Below, piece by piece: positions 7,460-15,718 of a stretch of DNA of 45,741 nt. A program made the translations under genes and the position numbers. Origin of the DNA: Akkermansia muciniphila. Lineage in GTDB: Bacteria > Verrucomicrobiota > Kiritimatiellia > RFP12 > UBA1067. Where the stretch lies: contig CAMBQV010000004.1 of the NCBI GenBank assembly GCA_945870145.1, positions 1-45,741 of the forward strand. The letters run 5' to 3'. Positions within the stretch are counted from its first letter, which is position 1. Every line of letters begins with the position of its first letter. The notes beneath the pieces are model-generated. The model ran no database searches. It saw only the letters and a list, made by a program, of their open reading frames with translations, and was not told the DNA's origin.

Positions 7460-8500
7460 ATGAAAATTGCACACATTGTTTTGAGCATCTTCGCACTCTC
7501 AGTTTCTAATGGTCTTTGTGAAACGCGCTCCGCATTCGAGCCTGGTAAGATATGGCTTGATAATAACGGCGTGCACATCAATGCACACAGTGCCGGACTC
7601 CTCTTTCATGAAGGCACCTATTATTGGTTTGGTGAACACAAGATCGAAGGGGATGCTGGAAACGTCGCACATGTCGGCGTCCATGTGTATGCCTCCAAGG
7701 ATCTTTATAACTGGAGCGACGAAGGCATTGCGCTAAAGGTTTCGGATGCTCCGAATAGCGACATTGTCAAGGGATGCATCATTGAGCGTCCCAAGGTGAT
7801 CTACAATGCAAAAACCAAGAAGTTTGTCATGTGGTTCCATCTGGAGCTGAAGGGCAAAAGATATGCGGCGGCACGGAGCGGAGTCGCTGTCGCTGACAAG
7901 GTCACAGGGCCCTACACGTTTACGAATAGTTTTAGGCCGGACAATACGATGGCACGTGATCAAACCCTGTTTGTAGATGATGATAACAAGGCCTATCACC
8001 TCTATGCGTCAGAGGATAACAAGACGTTGCATATCAGCCTTCTTTCGGATGATTATCTTCAACCCAGTGGCAAAAATGTCAGGGTTTTTGAAAATCGCAT
8101 GATGGAAGCGCCTTCGATCTGTAAACGAAAGGGAAAATACTATTTCATTGGCTCGGGATGCACAGGCTGGGCTCCGAATGCAGCACGTTCAGCAGTCGCA
8201 GATAACATGTTTGGCCCCTGGGTGGAAACTGGGAATCCTTGCGTTGGTATTAACCCTGAGAATAAGATGGGACCTGAAAAAACCTTTGGCGGCCAGAGCA
8301 CCTACATCCTGCCTGTGCAGGGAAAGCCAGATGCCTTCATTGCGCTGTTTGATTTGTGGAGACCCAAGAATGCGATTGACGGACGCTATATCTGGCTTCC
8401 CCTTCAATTCACGGAGACGGGTTTAAAAGTCGAGTGGATGGACAAATGGGACCTCTCGTTCTTCGACTGCCCCACTCAAAACGTATCCAAGGTCCGCTGA
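7460..8500 (+). CDS. secreted GH43-like beta-propeller glycoside hydrolase
   Basis: A 346-residue protein with an N-terminal signal peptide (MKIAHIVLSIFALSVSNGLC). A five-bladed propeller pattern follows. IWLDNNGVHINAHSAGLL then GTYYWFGEHK strongly resembles the start of GH43 galactan 1,3-beta-galactosidase-type enzymes, and ENRMMEAPSICKRKGKYYF carries the typical acid Glu before Ala-Pro. It probably cleaves galactan or arabinogalactan-type side chains outside the cytoplasm. The ATG at 7460 has AGGAG at 7451-7455; an in-frame TTG at 7436 is less likely. The 3' end overlaps the convergent sulfatase gene by 25 nt. Confidence 0.78.
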   Translation: MKIAHIVLSIFALSVSNGLCETRSAFEPGKIWLDNNGVHINAHSAGLLFHEGTYYWFGEHKIEGDAGNVAHVGVHVYASKDLYNWSDEGIALKVSDAPNSDIVKGCIIERPKVIYNAKTKKFVMWFHLELKGKRYAAARSGVAVADKVTGPYTFTNSFRPDNTMARDQTLFVDDDNKAYHLYASEDNKTLHISLLSDDYLQPSGKNVRVFENRMMEAPSICKRKGKYYFIGSGCTGWAPNAARSAVADNMFGPWVETGNPCVGINPENKMGPEKTFGGQSTYILPVQGKPDAFIALFDLWRPKNAIDGRYIWLPLQFTETGLKVEWMDKWDLSFFDCPTQNVSKVR

Positions 8501-9867
8501 GTGAGAAATTTCTGGTGGAGCGCCTTTACGACGTCGGCGTTCTTTTGGGAGACATCGACCTTCTCCCTTTCATCCGTGGTCAAGTTATAGAGCGACCAGG
8601 TTGAAAGCTCAGGGGTTTTCCCGCAATAGACTAGCTTCCAGTCTCCATCACGCAGCGCCCACTTGACACCGCCCCAGACCCAATATAAATCGCGAGAGGG
8701 GATGGTGCCTGTTGACAAGAGCAGGGGAGAGATATCGGTCCCATCACCACGCGGACATTTTTCTTTCGAGAGGCCCGCCAGCGTGGCGGCGGTTGGCAGC
8801 CAGTCAACAATGTGCAGAGGCGTTGAGATCGTCTGTGGCTTGATTGTCCCGGGCCAATTGGCGAAACCCGGTACGCGGATACCGCCCTCGTAGGCATCGC
8901 ACTTGCTGCCTCTGAATGGGATCGGCTGATTGAAGTCCGTCAATTTGAGGTCGCTCGGGTAAGCATTGCCGGGCCAATTCACTTGGGGACCATTATCAGA
9001 TGAAAAGAGGATCAAGGTCTTTTCACGCTGGCCACTCTCCTCCAGTGACTTGACGACTTGGCCTACTGCATCATCCAGATGGTGGACAACAGCCAGGAAG
9101 AGCCGCTTCTCCGGATCCTTCTCTTTTTGTATTTTTCCCTCAGGATCATTGAACCATTTGATCTTATCCTCGTTCATCCAGCGTTGCGGGTTATTGGGAT
9201 CCAACTTAGTGGGTTGGTCAACAAAGGTTCCTCGCTCATCCAGCGGCGTATGGGGCGCGGTGAAGGCGAGATAGAGGAAGAAGGGGTTCGTCTTCTTTTC
9301 TTGGATGATGCGGATGGCCTCCTCGGCGATCAGATCCGTGACATGGCGTCCATTTTCAGCTCCGGGGATGAAGGTTAGATTGCGGTGCCACGTTTCTTTG
9401 CTGCCGCGGTAGTGATGGTCATACGCGCCGCAGGCGCCTTCAAGCGTGCCGTAACTGAAGTCAAAACCATGATGGTTGGGGCCGTCCGCAGGCGTTGTCC
9501 CCATGTGCCATTTGCCGCATTGATAGGTTGCATAACCCGCGGATTTCAAAACAGACGCCACGTTTTCCGTGCCGACAGGAAAGACCTTTTTGCTGGTTGC
9601 GGCGAGCCCATTAGGCCCGAAACGCCCTGGATAACGTCCTGTGAAGGCGGCGATACGAGACGGGGTGCATTGCGGCATGACATAGTGCTGCGTAAAGACC
9701 GCGCCCGCCTTTGCAAGCTTGTCCAGGTTTGGCGTATAGACATTGGGATTATTATAGCCGATGTCTCCCCAACCTTGATCATCGGTGATGATAAAAAGAA
9801 TGTTCGGCTTTTCAGCCGCCAAAGCAGTACCCCAAACCAAACAAATCAATAGCGCGATTCTTTTCAT
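8476..9867 (-). CDS. secreted type I sulfatase
   Basis: A 463-residue protein with a signal peptide (MKRIALLICLVWGTALA). It has the metal-binding N-terminus NILFIITDDQGWGD with D29/D30 and the formylglycine signature CTPSR at residues 67-71. GTEN, CGKWHMGTTP and SSDNGPQ are typical of the arylsulfatase/alkaline phosphatase superfamily. The Cys-type signature requires conversion to formylglycine by an activating enzyme not present in the window. It hydrolyses sulfate esters, most likely on an algal or mucin-type polysaccharide, given the neighbouring GH43 and esterase. It converges with GH43 and is separated from the upstream esterase by a repeat-bearing spacer. Confidence 0.93.
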   Translation of the reverse strand: MKRIALLICLVWGTALAAEKPNILFIITDDQGWGDIGYNNPNVYTPNLDKLAKAGAVFTQHYVMPQCTPSRIAAFTGRYPGRFGPNGLAATSKKVFPVGTENVASVLKSAGYATYQCGKWHMGTTPADGPNHHGFDFSYGTLEGACGAYDHHYRGSKETWHRNLTFIPGAENGRHVTDLIAEEAIRIIQEKKTNPFFLYLAFTAPHTPLDERGTFVDQPTKLDPNNPQRWMNEDKIKWFNDPEGKIQKEKDPEKRLFLAVVHHLDDAVGQVVKSLEESGQREKTLILFSSDNGPQVNWPGNAYPSDLKLTDFNQPIPFRGSKCDAYEGGIRVPGFANWPGTIKPQTISTPLHIVDWLPTAATLAGLSKEKCPRGDGTDISPLLLSTGTIPSRDLYWVWGGVKWALRDGDWKLVYCGKTPELSTWSLYNLTTDEREKVDVSQKNADVVKALHQKFLTQRTLDTF

Positions 9868-9897
9868 TTTAAGTCCTTGCGTAAAGCTTCAATTTCT

Positions 9898-9970
9898 TTG
9901 ACAGGATTGACAGAGTTGACATTATTGACAGGATTTTGAGGATTAAAGTCAGAAATCTCAATCCTGTCGA
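9898..9970. repeat. 9-nt tandem repeat TTGACANNN with inverted partner
   Basis: TTGACA occurs at 9898, 9907, 9916 and 9925, a perfect 9-nt period (TTGACAGGA, TTGACAGAG, TTGACATTA, TTGACAGGA), with a fifth degenerate unit TTTTGAGGA at 9934. An inverted partner, AATCCTGTCG, ends at 9969, so the array can fold back. The hexamer equals the sigma70 -35 consensus, on the strand opposite to the flanking genes. Confidence 0.85.
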
Positions 9971-10004
9971 AAAAACCTCTGCCCACTGCCGATTGCTACC
10001 CTGG

Positions 10005-10028
10005 CCGCCGTAGCCGTATCCGCGAAGG
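10005..10028. repeat. dispersed 24-nt repeat, copy 1
   Basis: The reverse complement of this stretch matches 40095-40118 at 22 of 24 positions (core ATACGGCTACGG). It lies downstream of the esterase gene, next to CTGCC-type repeats. Confidence 0.7.
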
Positions 10029-10048
10029 AGGCTGCCAACTGTTACTTC

Positions 10049-10795
10049 CTACTTCTTCAGTGATTTCCAGACATCGAAATAACGTGAGCCGAATGTAATC
10101 AGTGCCTCAGTACCGAAATGAAGATTGTCGCCCTTATCCTTCAAGCCCACAGCCGAAGCCATGCCGCACAAAGGGACTCCCTTAATGGCTTCAGGCAGAT
10201 TCTTATTGAAGTCTGAAAATTTCGGAAGCAACTCTCCGACCACGACGGGAGCCTTTTCAGCTTCCAACTCTTTGCGGAGACTCGCCATAAGCTCCTGCAG
10301 CGCTTTTCCATAGAGGTCAGCGCTTTCCTTGGAGTCGGATTCACCCTGATGCCAGAGAATGCCTTCAATCTTGCCATTCTTCATGGCGATCTTGGCCCGC
10401 TTCACCGCTTGTTTATAGAGGGCACTTTCGGGACCCCACTTGTGAACGGATGTCCCACCCACGGCGCAGGGGATTAATCCGACCTCCTTGCCGGGATACG
10501 CCTTTTCATAACAGCGCGCAAATTCTTCACACAAGCCGACGCCCGCGACACCCTTATCAAAATGGACAGGCGCTTTTGCAATCACCCATTCATTGGACTT
10601 GTTGAGCATCCATACATTTTTCCCGACAGGTTGACCTATTTCTTTGATGGGTCCTCGACCAGCCATATTTGATTGGCCGATCAAGAGGAACAATGCCATC
10701 TCCTTGCCCTGGCCGAGGGTTGTTTGACAAAATACGGAGGAGATGATTCCGGTTGCGACGATTGATGCGAGAAGCTTGCTGTTTTTCATAGTCAT
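10049..10795 (-). CDS. secreted SGNH/CE6-like carbohydrate acetylesterase
   Basis: A protein of 248 residues (246 if the second ATG at 10789 is used) with an N-terminal hydrophobic signal segment. It shows the block-I motif LLIGQSNMAGRG with the nucleophile Ser, a WHQGESD block, and a C-terminal NLHFG with the catalytic His. These are the features of the sialate O-acetylesterase/acetylxylan esterase (CE6) family. It would remove acetyl groups from polysaccharide outside the cytoplasm. The first ATG overlaps the stop of the upstream gene (ATGA); the second has AGGA at a better distance. It is coupled to the unknown gene at 10792-11370. Confidence 0.82.
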   Translation of the reverse strand: MTMKNSKLLASIVATGIISSVFCQTTLGQGKEMALFLLIGQSNMAGRGPIKEIGQPVGKNVWMLNKSNEWVIAKAPVHFDKGVAGVGLCEEFARCYEKAYPGKEVGLIPCAVGGTSVHKWGPESALYKQAVKRAKIAMKNGKIEGILWHQGESDSKESADLYGKALQELMASLRKELEAEKAPVVVGELLPKFSDFNKNLPEAIKGVPLCGMASAVGLKDKGDNLHFGTEALITFGSRYFDVWKSLKK

Positions 10796-11370
10796 CCTAG
10801 TTTACCTATATTGATCAAACTGTTCGAGCGAAAAATCCAGTTTTGACCTTTGAATCCAGTCTGAAGCAGATTGAAGTTTTTCTCAAGGTCAAGAGTCTTG
10901 AAATAGAAGGTGAAGCCACCATACTTGGAACTCGAACGATCAGCTACGGGAACCATACGTTCTTCAAGCGTCTTGTAGTCAGCAGGGAGTGCATACGAAC
11001 CTAAAGGCTTCTCTCCTGTGGGTTCGGAATGAATCCAGATGCGTTCACCCTTGAAGAGCAACGCCTCGCCAGAACCTGAATAAGGCGCTGCCCAATGAGT
11101 TATATAGTGAACCATCTGATCAGAAGTGGATTCATAGAGATCGCCCTTCTTGGGGAAACGTGTGTTCTCAGGAAGGAGGCTGGCCTCATACTCTTTTGCC
11201 CATTCAGATTCCGGCTTGCCGATAGACTTACGTTTCCCCGCCTTCATCTCTGTAAACAGATCGTCGAGCGTGAGATTCCAGCCCTGCGGCATCAGGGGCG
11301 GCGGTGGGGGACACACGACCGGGGCAGGTTGAGCGCTGTGCGTGCTAAATAATTTTCTGATCCAGTTCAT
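10792..11370 (-). CDS. uncharacterised protein coupled to the acetylesterase
   Basis: A 192-residue protein I do not recognise. It has a short positively charged start (MNWIRKLFSTHS), a proline run (VCPPPPPLMPQ, about residues 19-29) and then a compact mixed-charge domain with several aromatic residues. No clear signal peptide or catalytic motif is visible. Its stop overlaps the esterase start by 3 nt, so the two are translated together. The start has GGAG very close (2 nt) and AAGGA 11 nt upstream, so the exact start is uncertain. Confidence 0.6.
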   Translation of the reverse strand: MNWIRKLFSTHSAQPAPVVCPPPPPLMPQGWNLTLDDLFTEMKAGKRKSIGKPESEWAKEYEASLLPENTRFPKKGDLYESTSDQMVHYITHWAAPYSGSGEALLFKGERIWIHSEPTGEKPLGSYALPADYKTLEERMVPVADRSSSKYGGFTFYFKTLDLEKNFNLLQTGFKGQNWIFRSNSLINIGKLG

Positions 11371-11393
11371 GACTCCATTATTCCTTGCCCTCG

Positions 11394-11421
11394 TTGTTCA
11401 ATGTCGTTAATATGCTAACAT
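11394..11421 (+). promoter_or_regulatory. weak candidate promoter for the M28 peptidase gene
   Basis: TTGTTC (11394-11399) and TAACAT (11416-11421) are spaced 16 nt apart; each matches 4 of 6 consensus bases. It sits in the divergent gap with the gene ending at 11370. Support is modest. Confidence 0.3.
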
Positions 11422-11447
11422 AAACAGTTGGAGGGAGTCTATTCTTC

Positions 11448-12410
11448 ATGAAGAGAATCATTCGTCTCATGCTTCGTATGTGTGGGCTTATCGTACTGGG
11501 TGTTGCCTTGCTGGGTGTCGTTATTTCACAGCCCACCTTCCGAACGAATAATCTCTCCGGCGAAAGCGTGTCAGCAGAGAAACTCAAAGAACATGTCGTG
11601 ATGTTGAGTCAGACCTTTCATCCTCGGGATGGGTCGCATCCCGAAAATATGGGGCGTTGCGCTGATTATATTGTTGCGCACTTTGCTCGTGCAGGTGCTG
11701 TCGTTGAATCCCAAGCCATTCATTTTCAGGGCAGGCAGTATCGGAATGTCATTGGCCGCTTCCGCGTGGGGCAGGGGCCACGCGTGATTGTTGGTGCCCA
11801 CTATGACAGTTGCGGGGACACACCCGGGGCGGATGACAATGCGAGCGGTGTTGCCGCGCTGATCGAATTGGCCTATCTGTTACAAAAAACACCCCCCGAG
11901 CAAGAGGTGGAGCTTGTGGCCTATGCCAATGAAGAGCCTCCTTTCTACCAGACTGATCAGATGGGAAGCGCTGTTCATGCCAAGAGCATCAAGGGGCAGA
12001 AGATTAAAGGCGTGATCGTCTTGGAGATGGTCGGCTATTTTCGCGATGAGCGAGGTTCGCAGCAATACCCCTCTGGGGTGTTGAAGGCATGGTACCCGAA
12101 TCACGGAAACTTTATTGGCGTGGTGGGGGCTGCGGATCAAGGCGAGTGGATTAATGCCGTCAAGGTGGGAATGAAGGGGGCGACAGACCTGCCCGTCTAC
12201 TCAATCCGTGCGCCAGCCATGTTGCCTGGCATTGACCTCTCAGACCACGCGAGTTACTGGCCACACAAGATCCCAGCGGTCATGATTACCGATACCGCCT
12301 TTTATCGGAACGAGGCTTACCATGCCCTTGAAGATACCGCTGACCGACTTGACTATTCGCGCATGTCAAAAGTGGTTGTCGCGGTCTCCGCTGCGCTCCG
12401 TACATTGTGA
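11448..12410 (+). CDS. M28-family zinc metallopeptidase, membrane-anchored or secreted
   Basis: A 320-residue protein with an N-terminal hydrophobic segment (about residues 11-27). The peptidase domain has GAHYDS (H118), GADDNASG (D130), ANEEPP (E162/E163), LEMVGY (E193), SDHASYW and a late YHALEDT (H292). These are the two-zinc ligands and the catalytic Glu of the M28 aminopeptidase family. It should release N-terminal residues from peptides outside the cytoplasm. GGAGGG lies about 12 nt upstream of the start. It is divergent from the esterase pair and appears to be a single gene. Carboxypeptidase activity is an alternative, since M28 includes both types. Confidence 0.9.
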   Translation: MKRIIRLMLRMCGLIVLGVALLGVVISQPTFRTNNLSGESVSAEKLKEHVVMLSQTFHPRDGSHPENMGRCADYIVAHFARAGAVVESQAIHFQGRQYRNVIGRFRVGQGPRVIVGAHYDSCGDTPGADDNASGVAALIELAYLLQKTPPEQEVELVAYANEEPPFYQTDQMGSAVHAKSIKGQKIKGVIVLEMVGYFRDERGSQQYPSGVLKAWYPNHGNFIGVVGAADQGEWINAVKVGMKGATDLPVYSIRAPAMLPGIDLSDHASYWPHKIPAVMITDTAFYRNEAYHALEDTADRLDYSRMSKVVVAVSAALRTL

Positions 12411-12454
12411 TTGTGGGGTCGGCATATCTGTCCCTATGCCCTGTTCCGGGTTTT

Positions 12455-12643
12455 TTAACTGATTCGGATACTCTTGATCGCGTCGATGGTGCCAAACGTC
12501 TGTAACAACCAGAGACAGAGTACTGCGACAACGACGACGTTTAGAATCGTCTTCACTGGTCTTGCCATCGGGATGTATCGGTTGATCGCCCACAGGCCGA
12601 CACCGATTGCAACGATGACGAGGATAATGTTAATGAGAGGCAT
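12455..12643 (-). CDS. small two-helix membrane protein (Thivi_2564-like)
   Basis: A 62-residue protein with two transmembrane helices flanking a short polar loop (INRYIPMARPVK). The pattern MPLINIILVIVAIGVGLW resembles the small Thivi_2564-type membrane protein family of unknown function. The ATG at 12643 is chosen because AAGGAA lies just upstream (12650-12655); an in-frame ATG at 12676 has no such site. It is convergent with the M28 gene, whose region ends in a T-run overlapping this stop codon. Confidence 0.65.
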   Translation of the reverse strand: MPLINIILVIVAIGVGLWAINRYIPMARPVKTILNVVVVAVLCLWLLQTFGTIDAIKSIRIS

Positions 12644-12901
12644 ATAGATTCCTTCCTGACTTATTGAGTTATTCATTAAGTTGTGATCATGTTACAGGAC
12701 GGACTCGTTTAAAAAAATAGGGTGTATCCCGACTTGTGTTGTCGGCACTGATAGGGGGACATAAAACCCTTCCACAATCGCAGATGCGCCCAATAGAATT
12801 GCTGGCGAAAGACTTGCTTTGCCTGTTGAACTGTGGCAACATTAAAAAAATTGATTTATCGTCAGATAACAACATGCCGACATATAACTAGGAGCCAGCA
12901 G

Positions 12902-13957
12902 ATGAAAAAGATGATGATGGCGGGAATGATCGTAGGGACAGTGATGGCGCAGGCAGAAGACACCATTGCACTGATGCAGCGCGTGAACAATTACCAGATT
13001 GCCCACCCGAAGATGAAGACGGATGATCGTAACTGGGAACGCGGCACGTGGTATACCGGGGTCATGGCCGCTTACAAGGCGACTGGTGAGCAAGTGTTTC
13101 TGGACCAGTGCCTCAAATGGGGGGAGCAGCATCAGTGGGCTGTCGGAACTGAAAAACAGGGGGCCAACAGACTCTTCTGTGTCGAGACATGGGCCGAGCT
13201 TTCGCTACTTAAAAAAGATCCGGCCATGATCGCTCCCGTCCTCAAGCATCTCAATACACCCTCCTTCAATTCGCCTGTCGGCCCGACCGGCGTCTGGTAC
13301 CTCGAAGGATTGCGCCGTTATGCAGACTCGCTCTATGGGGCCTGTACGCTTGTGATGCTCTCTAATGCGACGGGTGATCAGAAATATACGGGCTATATGC
13401 ATGCCTTCTTCTGGGATGTGCTCAATGAATTGTACGATCGTAACGACCATCTGTTTTACAGGGATAATCGTTTCATTGAGCAGCGGACGAAGAATAACAA
13501 AAAGATCTTCTGGTCGCGTGGCAATGGCTGGGTCATGGGCGGAATTGTGCGTATCCTGGAATATCTGCCGCAAGATGATCCGCAACGCGAACGCTATGTC
13601 GAACTGCTGCGGCAGATGTCTGCGGCCATTGCAAAGCATCAACGCGCAGATGGCTTCTGGAGTCCGAATCTGGGGGACGCCGACGAACCGAATAGTCCGG
13701 AGACCAGTGGAACAGCCTTCTTCTGCTATGCGATGGCGTGGGGGATCAACCATGGCGTGCTGGATCGCAAGACCTATCTTCCCGTTGTTGATAAGGCCTG
13801 GGCTGCGCTCGTGAAGTCTGTCACGCCCGAAGGCCGCATTCTGTGGGGACAACTTGTCGGCGACCGCCCTGTCGCACTAGACAAAGACGATACGCATGAA
13901 TATGTCACCGGCACCTTCTTGCTGGCCGCTTCGGAAATTTACACATTGCGCAAATAA
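12902..13957 (+). CDS. GH105-type unsaturated glucuronyl/rhamnogalacturonyl hydrolase, secreted
   Basis: A 351-residue protein with a signal peptide (MKKMMMAGMIVGTVMAQA) and an (alpha/alpha)6 barrel. Hallmarks are DRNWERGTWYTGVMAAYKAT near the start, FWSRGNGWVMGGIVRILEYLP in the middle, and HEYVTGTFLLAASE at the end, as in YteR/RhiN-type enzymes. Family members hydrolyse the unsaturated uronic acid left on oligosaccharides by polysaccharide lyases. The ATG at 12902 has AGGAG at 12890-12894, 7 nt upstream; the longer frame from 12833 lacks one. It lies 15 nt from the next gene, so the two probably act on the same substrate. Confidence 0.88.
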   Translation: MKKMMMAGMIVGTVMAQAEDTIALMQRVNNYQIAHPKMKTDDRNWERGTWYTGVMAAYKATGEQVFLDQCLKWGEQHQWAVGTEKQGANRLFCVETWAELSLLKKDPAMIAPVLKHLNTPSFNSPVGPTGVWYLEGLRRYADSLYGACTLVMLSNATGDQKYTGYMHAFFWDVLNELYDRNDHLFYRDNRFIEQRTKNNKKIFWSRGNGWVMGGIVRILEYLPQDDPQRERYVELLRQMSAAIAKHQRADGFWSPNLGDADEPNSPETSGTAFFCYAMAWGINHGVLDRKTYLPVVDKAWAALVKSVTPEGRILWGQLVGDRPVALDKDDTHEYVTGTFLLAASEIYTLRK

Positions 13958-13972
13958 CGGAGGACGTATCGT

Positions 13973-15718
13973 ATGCTCAAGAGAAGTATTTTGTGTGGCT
14001 GGCTCGGGTGGTGCGGAGTACTCGCCCATGCGGATGACACGATACTCTCGCAAACAACGCATCCGTTAGATCCGCAGATACAGCGCTTCATGGCGCATCA
14101 GCAGTCAACATCTTCTTTCCAGCCGACGGGACTGACGCGGAGCAATTATCTCGCGATTGTGTATCATCAAGTTCGCGCGCTGCAACAGCATGTGCGGTCC
14201 GACGGGGATTTGATCGACCCTGTCGACAAGAAGAATCAATTCGCGCCCCCGTGTTATGCGCACAGTGTGGCCACGCTTGTGGCCAGCGGATACACGAAAG
14301 ATCTAGGGTTGCTGGAGAGTGGCATGAAGGCGATGGATTTCAGTGTCCAATCCCTCCAGAAGGGATCGAAAGCATTCAAGGATGGCCATCCTGATTTTTA
14401 TATCTATCCCGTGATGTTGGCCTTTGAACAGTTTGAAAAATGCGTACCTTCGGAACGATTGGAACAGTGGCGGATAATGCTGCGAAAGATCGATCCGAAG
14501 ACTACGTATGCCACGTATGGAAAACAGCACAATAACTGGTCGTTTGTCCATACAGCAGGCGAGTATCTGCGTTCGCTGAGGGGATTCACGAATCAGACGT
14601 ATGTCGCGCACTTACTCGCTATTCAGCGTTTCCATATGACTTCCGAAGGCCTGTATCTGGAGCATGGCGCGCCGTTTGCGTATGATGCCTTCAGCCGTTA
14701 TTTTTTGACAGGCATGTTACAACGGGGATATCAGGACGACTTCTATCGGGATGCCTGCTGGAAAGGGGCATGGACCTCCTTGCTGGTACAGTCCCCCTTT
14801 GGCGAGATGCCGACGGGCTATCGGAGTGCTCAGCATGTCTGGAATGAGGCTGAGCTCGCCACGGTCTATGAAATCTATGCTGCGGCGTATGCGAAGGCTG
14901 GAAAGAAAGCCGAGGCAGGAGCCTTCAAACGTGGCGCTCATTTAGCATTGGCGTCAATCAGTCAGTGGATACGTCCGGATGGAAGCGGATACATTGTGAA
15001 GAACCGTTTCCCAGTCGAGGTTCGGCATGGCTATGAAGCCTATTCCGTCCATGCGAACTACAATCTCCTGGCCTGTTCGATGTTGTGTGCCGCGTGGCTT
15101 TACGCGGATGATTCCATTGCTGAGATGCCGGCACCTGCTGATGTCGGGGGGGCTATTCTGAAAATACCCGCGTTCAACATGGTGGTCGCCCATGCAGGTG
15201 GAACCTATCTCCAATATATGACCTGCGGAAATAAGATTTATAATCCGACAGGAATTATACGCGTACACCTGCGGGACGGTCATCCGCAACTGGGTTATTC
15301 GGATGGGCGTTTTAACGATTCATCCCTGTGCACAAACCAGGTCGAGGTATTGCAGGAGACCTTTGAACAGATAGTCTTCAAAGCGGGCGATGAAACGTTG
15401 ACAATCAACCGGGAAGGGGTCACGATTGACTCGCCCTCGACGAATCAGGTAGCCTTCCCGATGTTGGTCTTTAACGGGCGCGAAAAGACGGACGTGCAAA
15501 TCACAAACAACATCGTGAACCTGATGCTGGAAGGCAAAGGGGTTCAAGTTGAAATATTACGTCCGAGCGCGGCATGTTGGAAGCGTTCCGGAGAGACCGT
15601 CAAGCATCACAACGGCGACATCGAACGTGTGACTGCCACGACAGAACAAAAGGGAGTTACGGTTGTCATACGTGCTCTTCGTCCATCCCCTCGGACTTCG
15701 CTTACACCTTGCCCTTGA
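13973..15718 (+). CDS. secreted protein of unknown function, possible lyase/hydrolase toroid
   Basis: A 581-residue protein with a signal peptide ending near LAHA at residue 20. The first two thirds are helix-rich and repeat-like, with KQHNNWSFVHTAGEYLRSL, YLEHGAPFAYDAFSRYF and RHGYEAYSVHANYNLLAC. This is reminiscent of alpha/alpha-toroid polysaccharide lyases and heparinase II/III-like proteins, but I cannot assign a family. The last third looks beta-rich. A GGAGG lies 8-10 nt upstream. Co-transcription with the GH105 gene makes it a candidate lyase supplying the unsaturated oligosaccharide that GH105 cleaves. The 3' end overlaps convergent cydB by 17 nt, and the last dozen residues look like run-off into that overlap. 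Confidence 0.65.
   Translation: MLKRSILCGWLGWCGVLAHADDTILSQTTHPLDPQIQRFMAHQQSTSSFQPTGLTRSNYLAIVYHQVRALQQHVRSDGDLIDPVDKKNQFAPPCYAHSVATLVASGYTKDLGLLESGMKAMDFSVQSLQKGSKAFKDGHPDFYIYPVMLAFEQFEKCVPSERLEQWRIMLRKIDPKTTYATYGKQHNNWSFVHTAGEYLRSLRGFTNQTYVAHLLAIQRFHMTSEGLYLEHGAPFAYDAFSRYFLTGMLQRGYQDDFYRDACWKGAWTSLLVQSPFGEMPTGYRSAQHVWNEAELATVYEIYAAAYAKAGKKAEAGAFKRGAHLALASISQWIRPDGSGYIVKNRFPVEVRHGYEAYSVHANYNLLACSMLCAAWLYADDSIAEMPAPADVGGAILKIPAFNMVVAHAGGTYLQYMTCGNKIYNPTGIIRVHLRDGHPQLGYSDGRFNDSSLCTNQVEVLQETFEQIVFKAGDETLTINREGVTIDSPSTNQVAFPMLVFNGREKTDVQITNNIVNLMLEGKGVQVEILRPSAACWKRSGETVKHHNGDIERVTATTEQKGVTVVIRALRPSPRTSLTPCP

Noticed and set aside
6629-7474. 281-codon minus-strand ORF
   Set aside because: Antisense to the Gfo/Idh/MocA gene and running across its terminator; a shadow ORF.
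12420-12456. GGCATA/TATGCC hairpin followed by a T-run after the M28 gene
   Set aside because: The T-run begins 11 nt after the stem and overlaps the next gene's stop codon, so a terminator call is too weak.
12729-12745. CCGAC/GTCGG hairpin upstream of the GH105 gene
   Set aside because: A five-base-pair stem with a 7-nt loop is expected by chance and has no supporting context.
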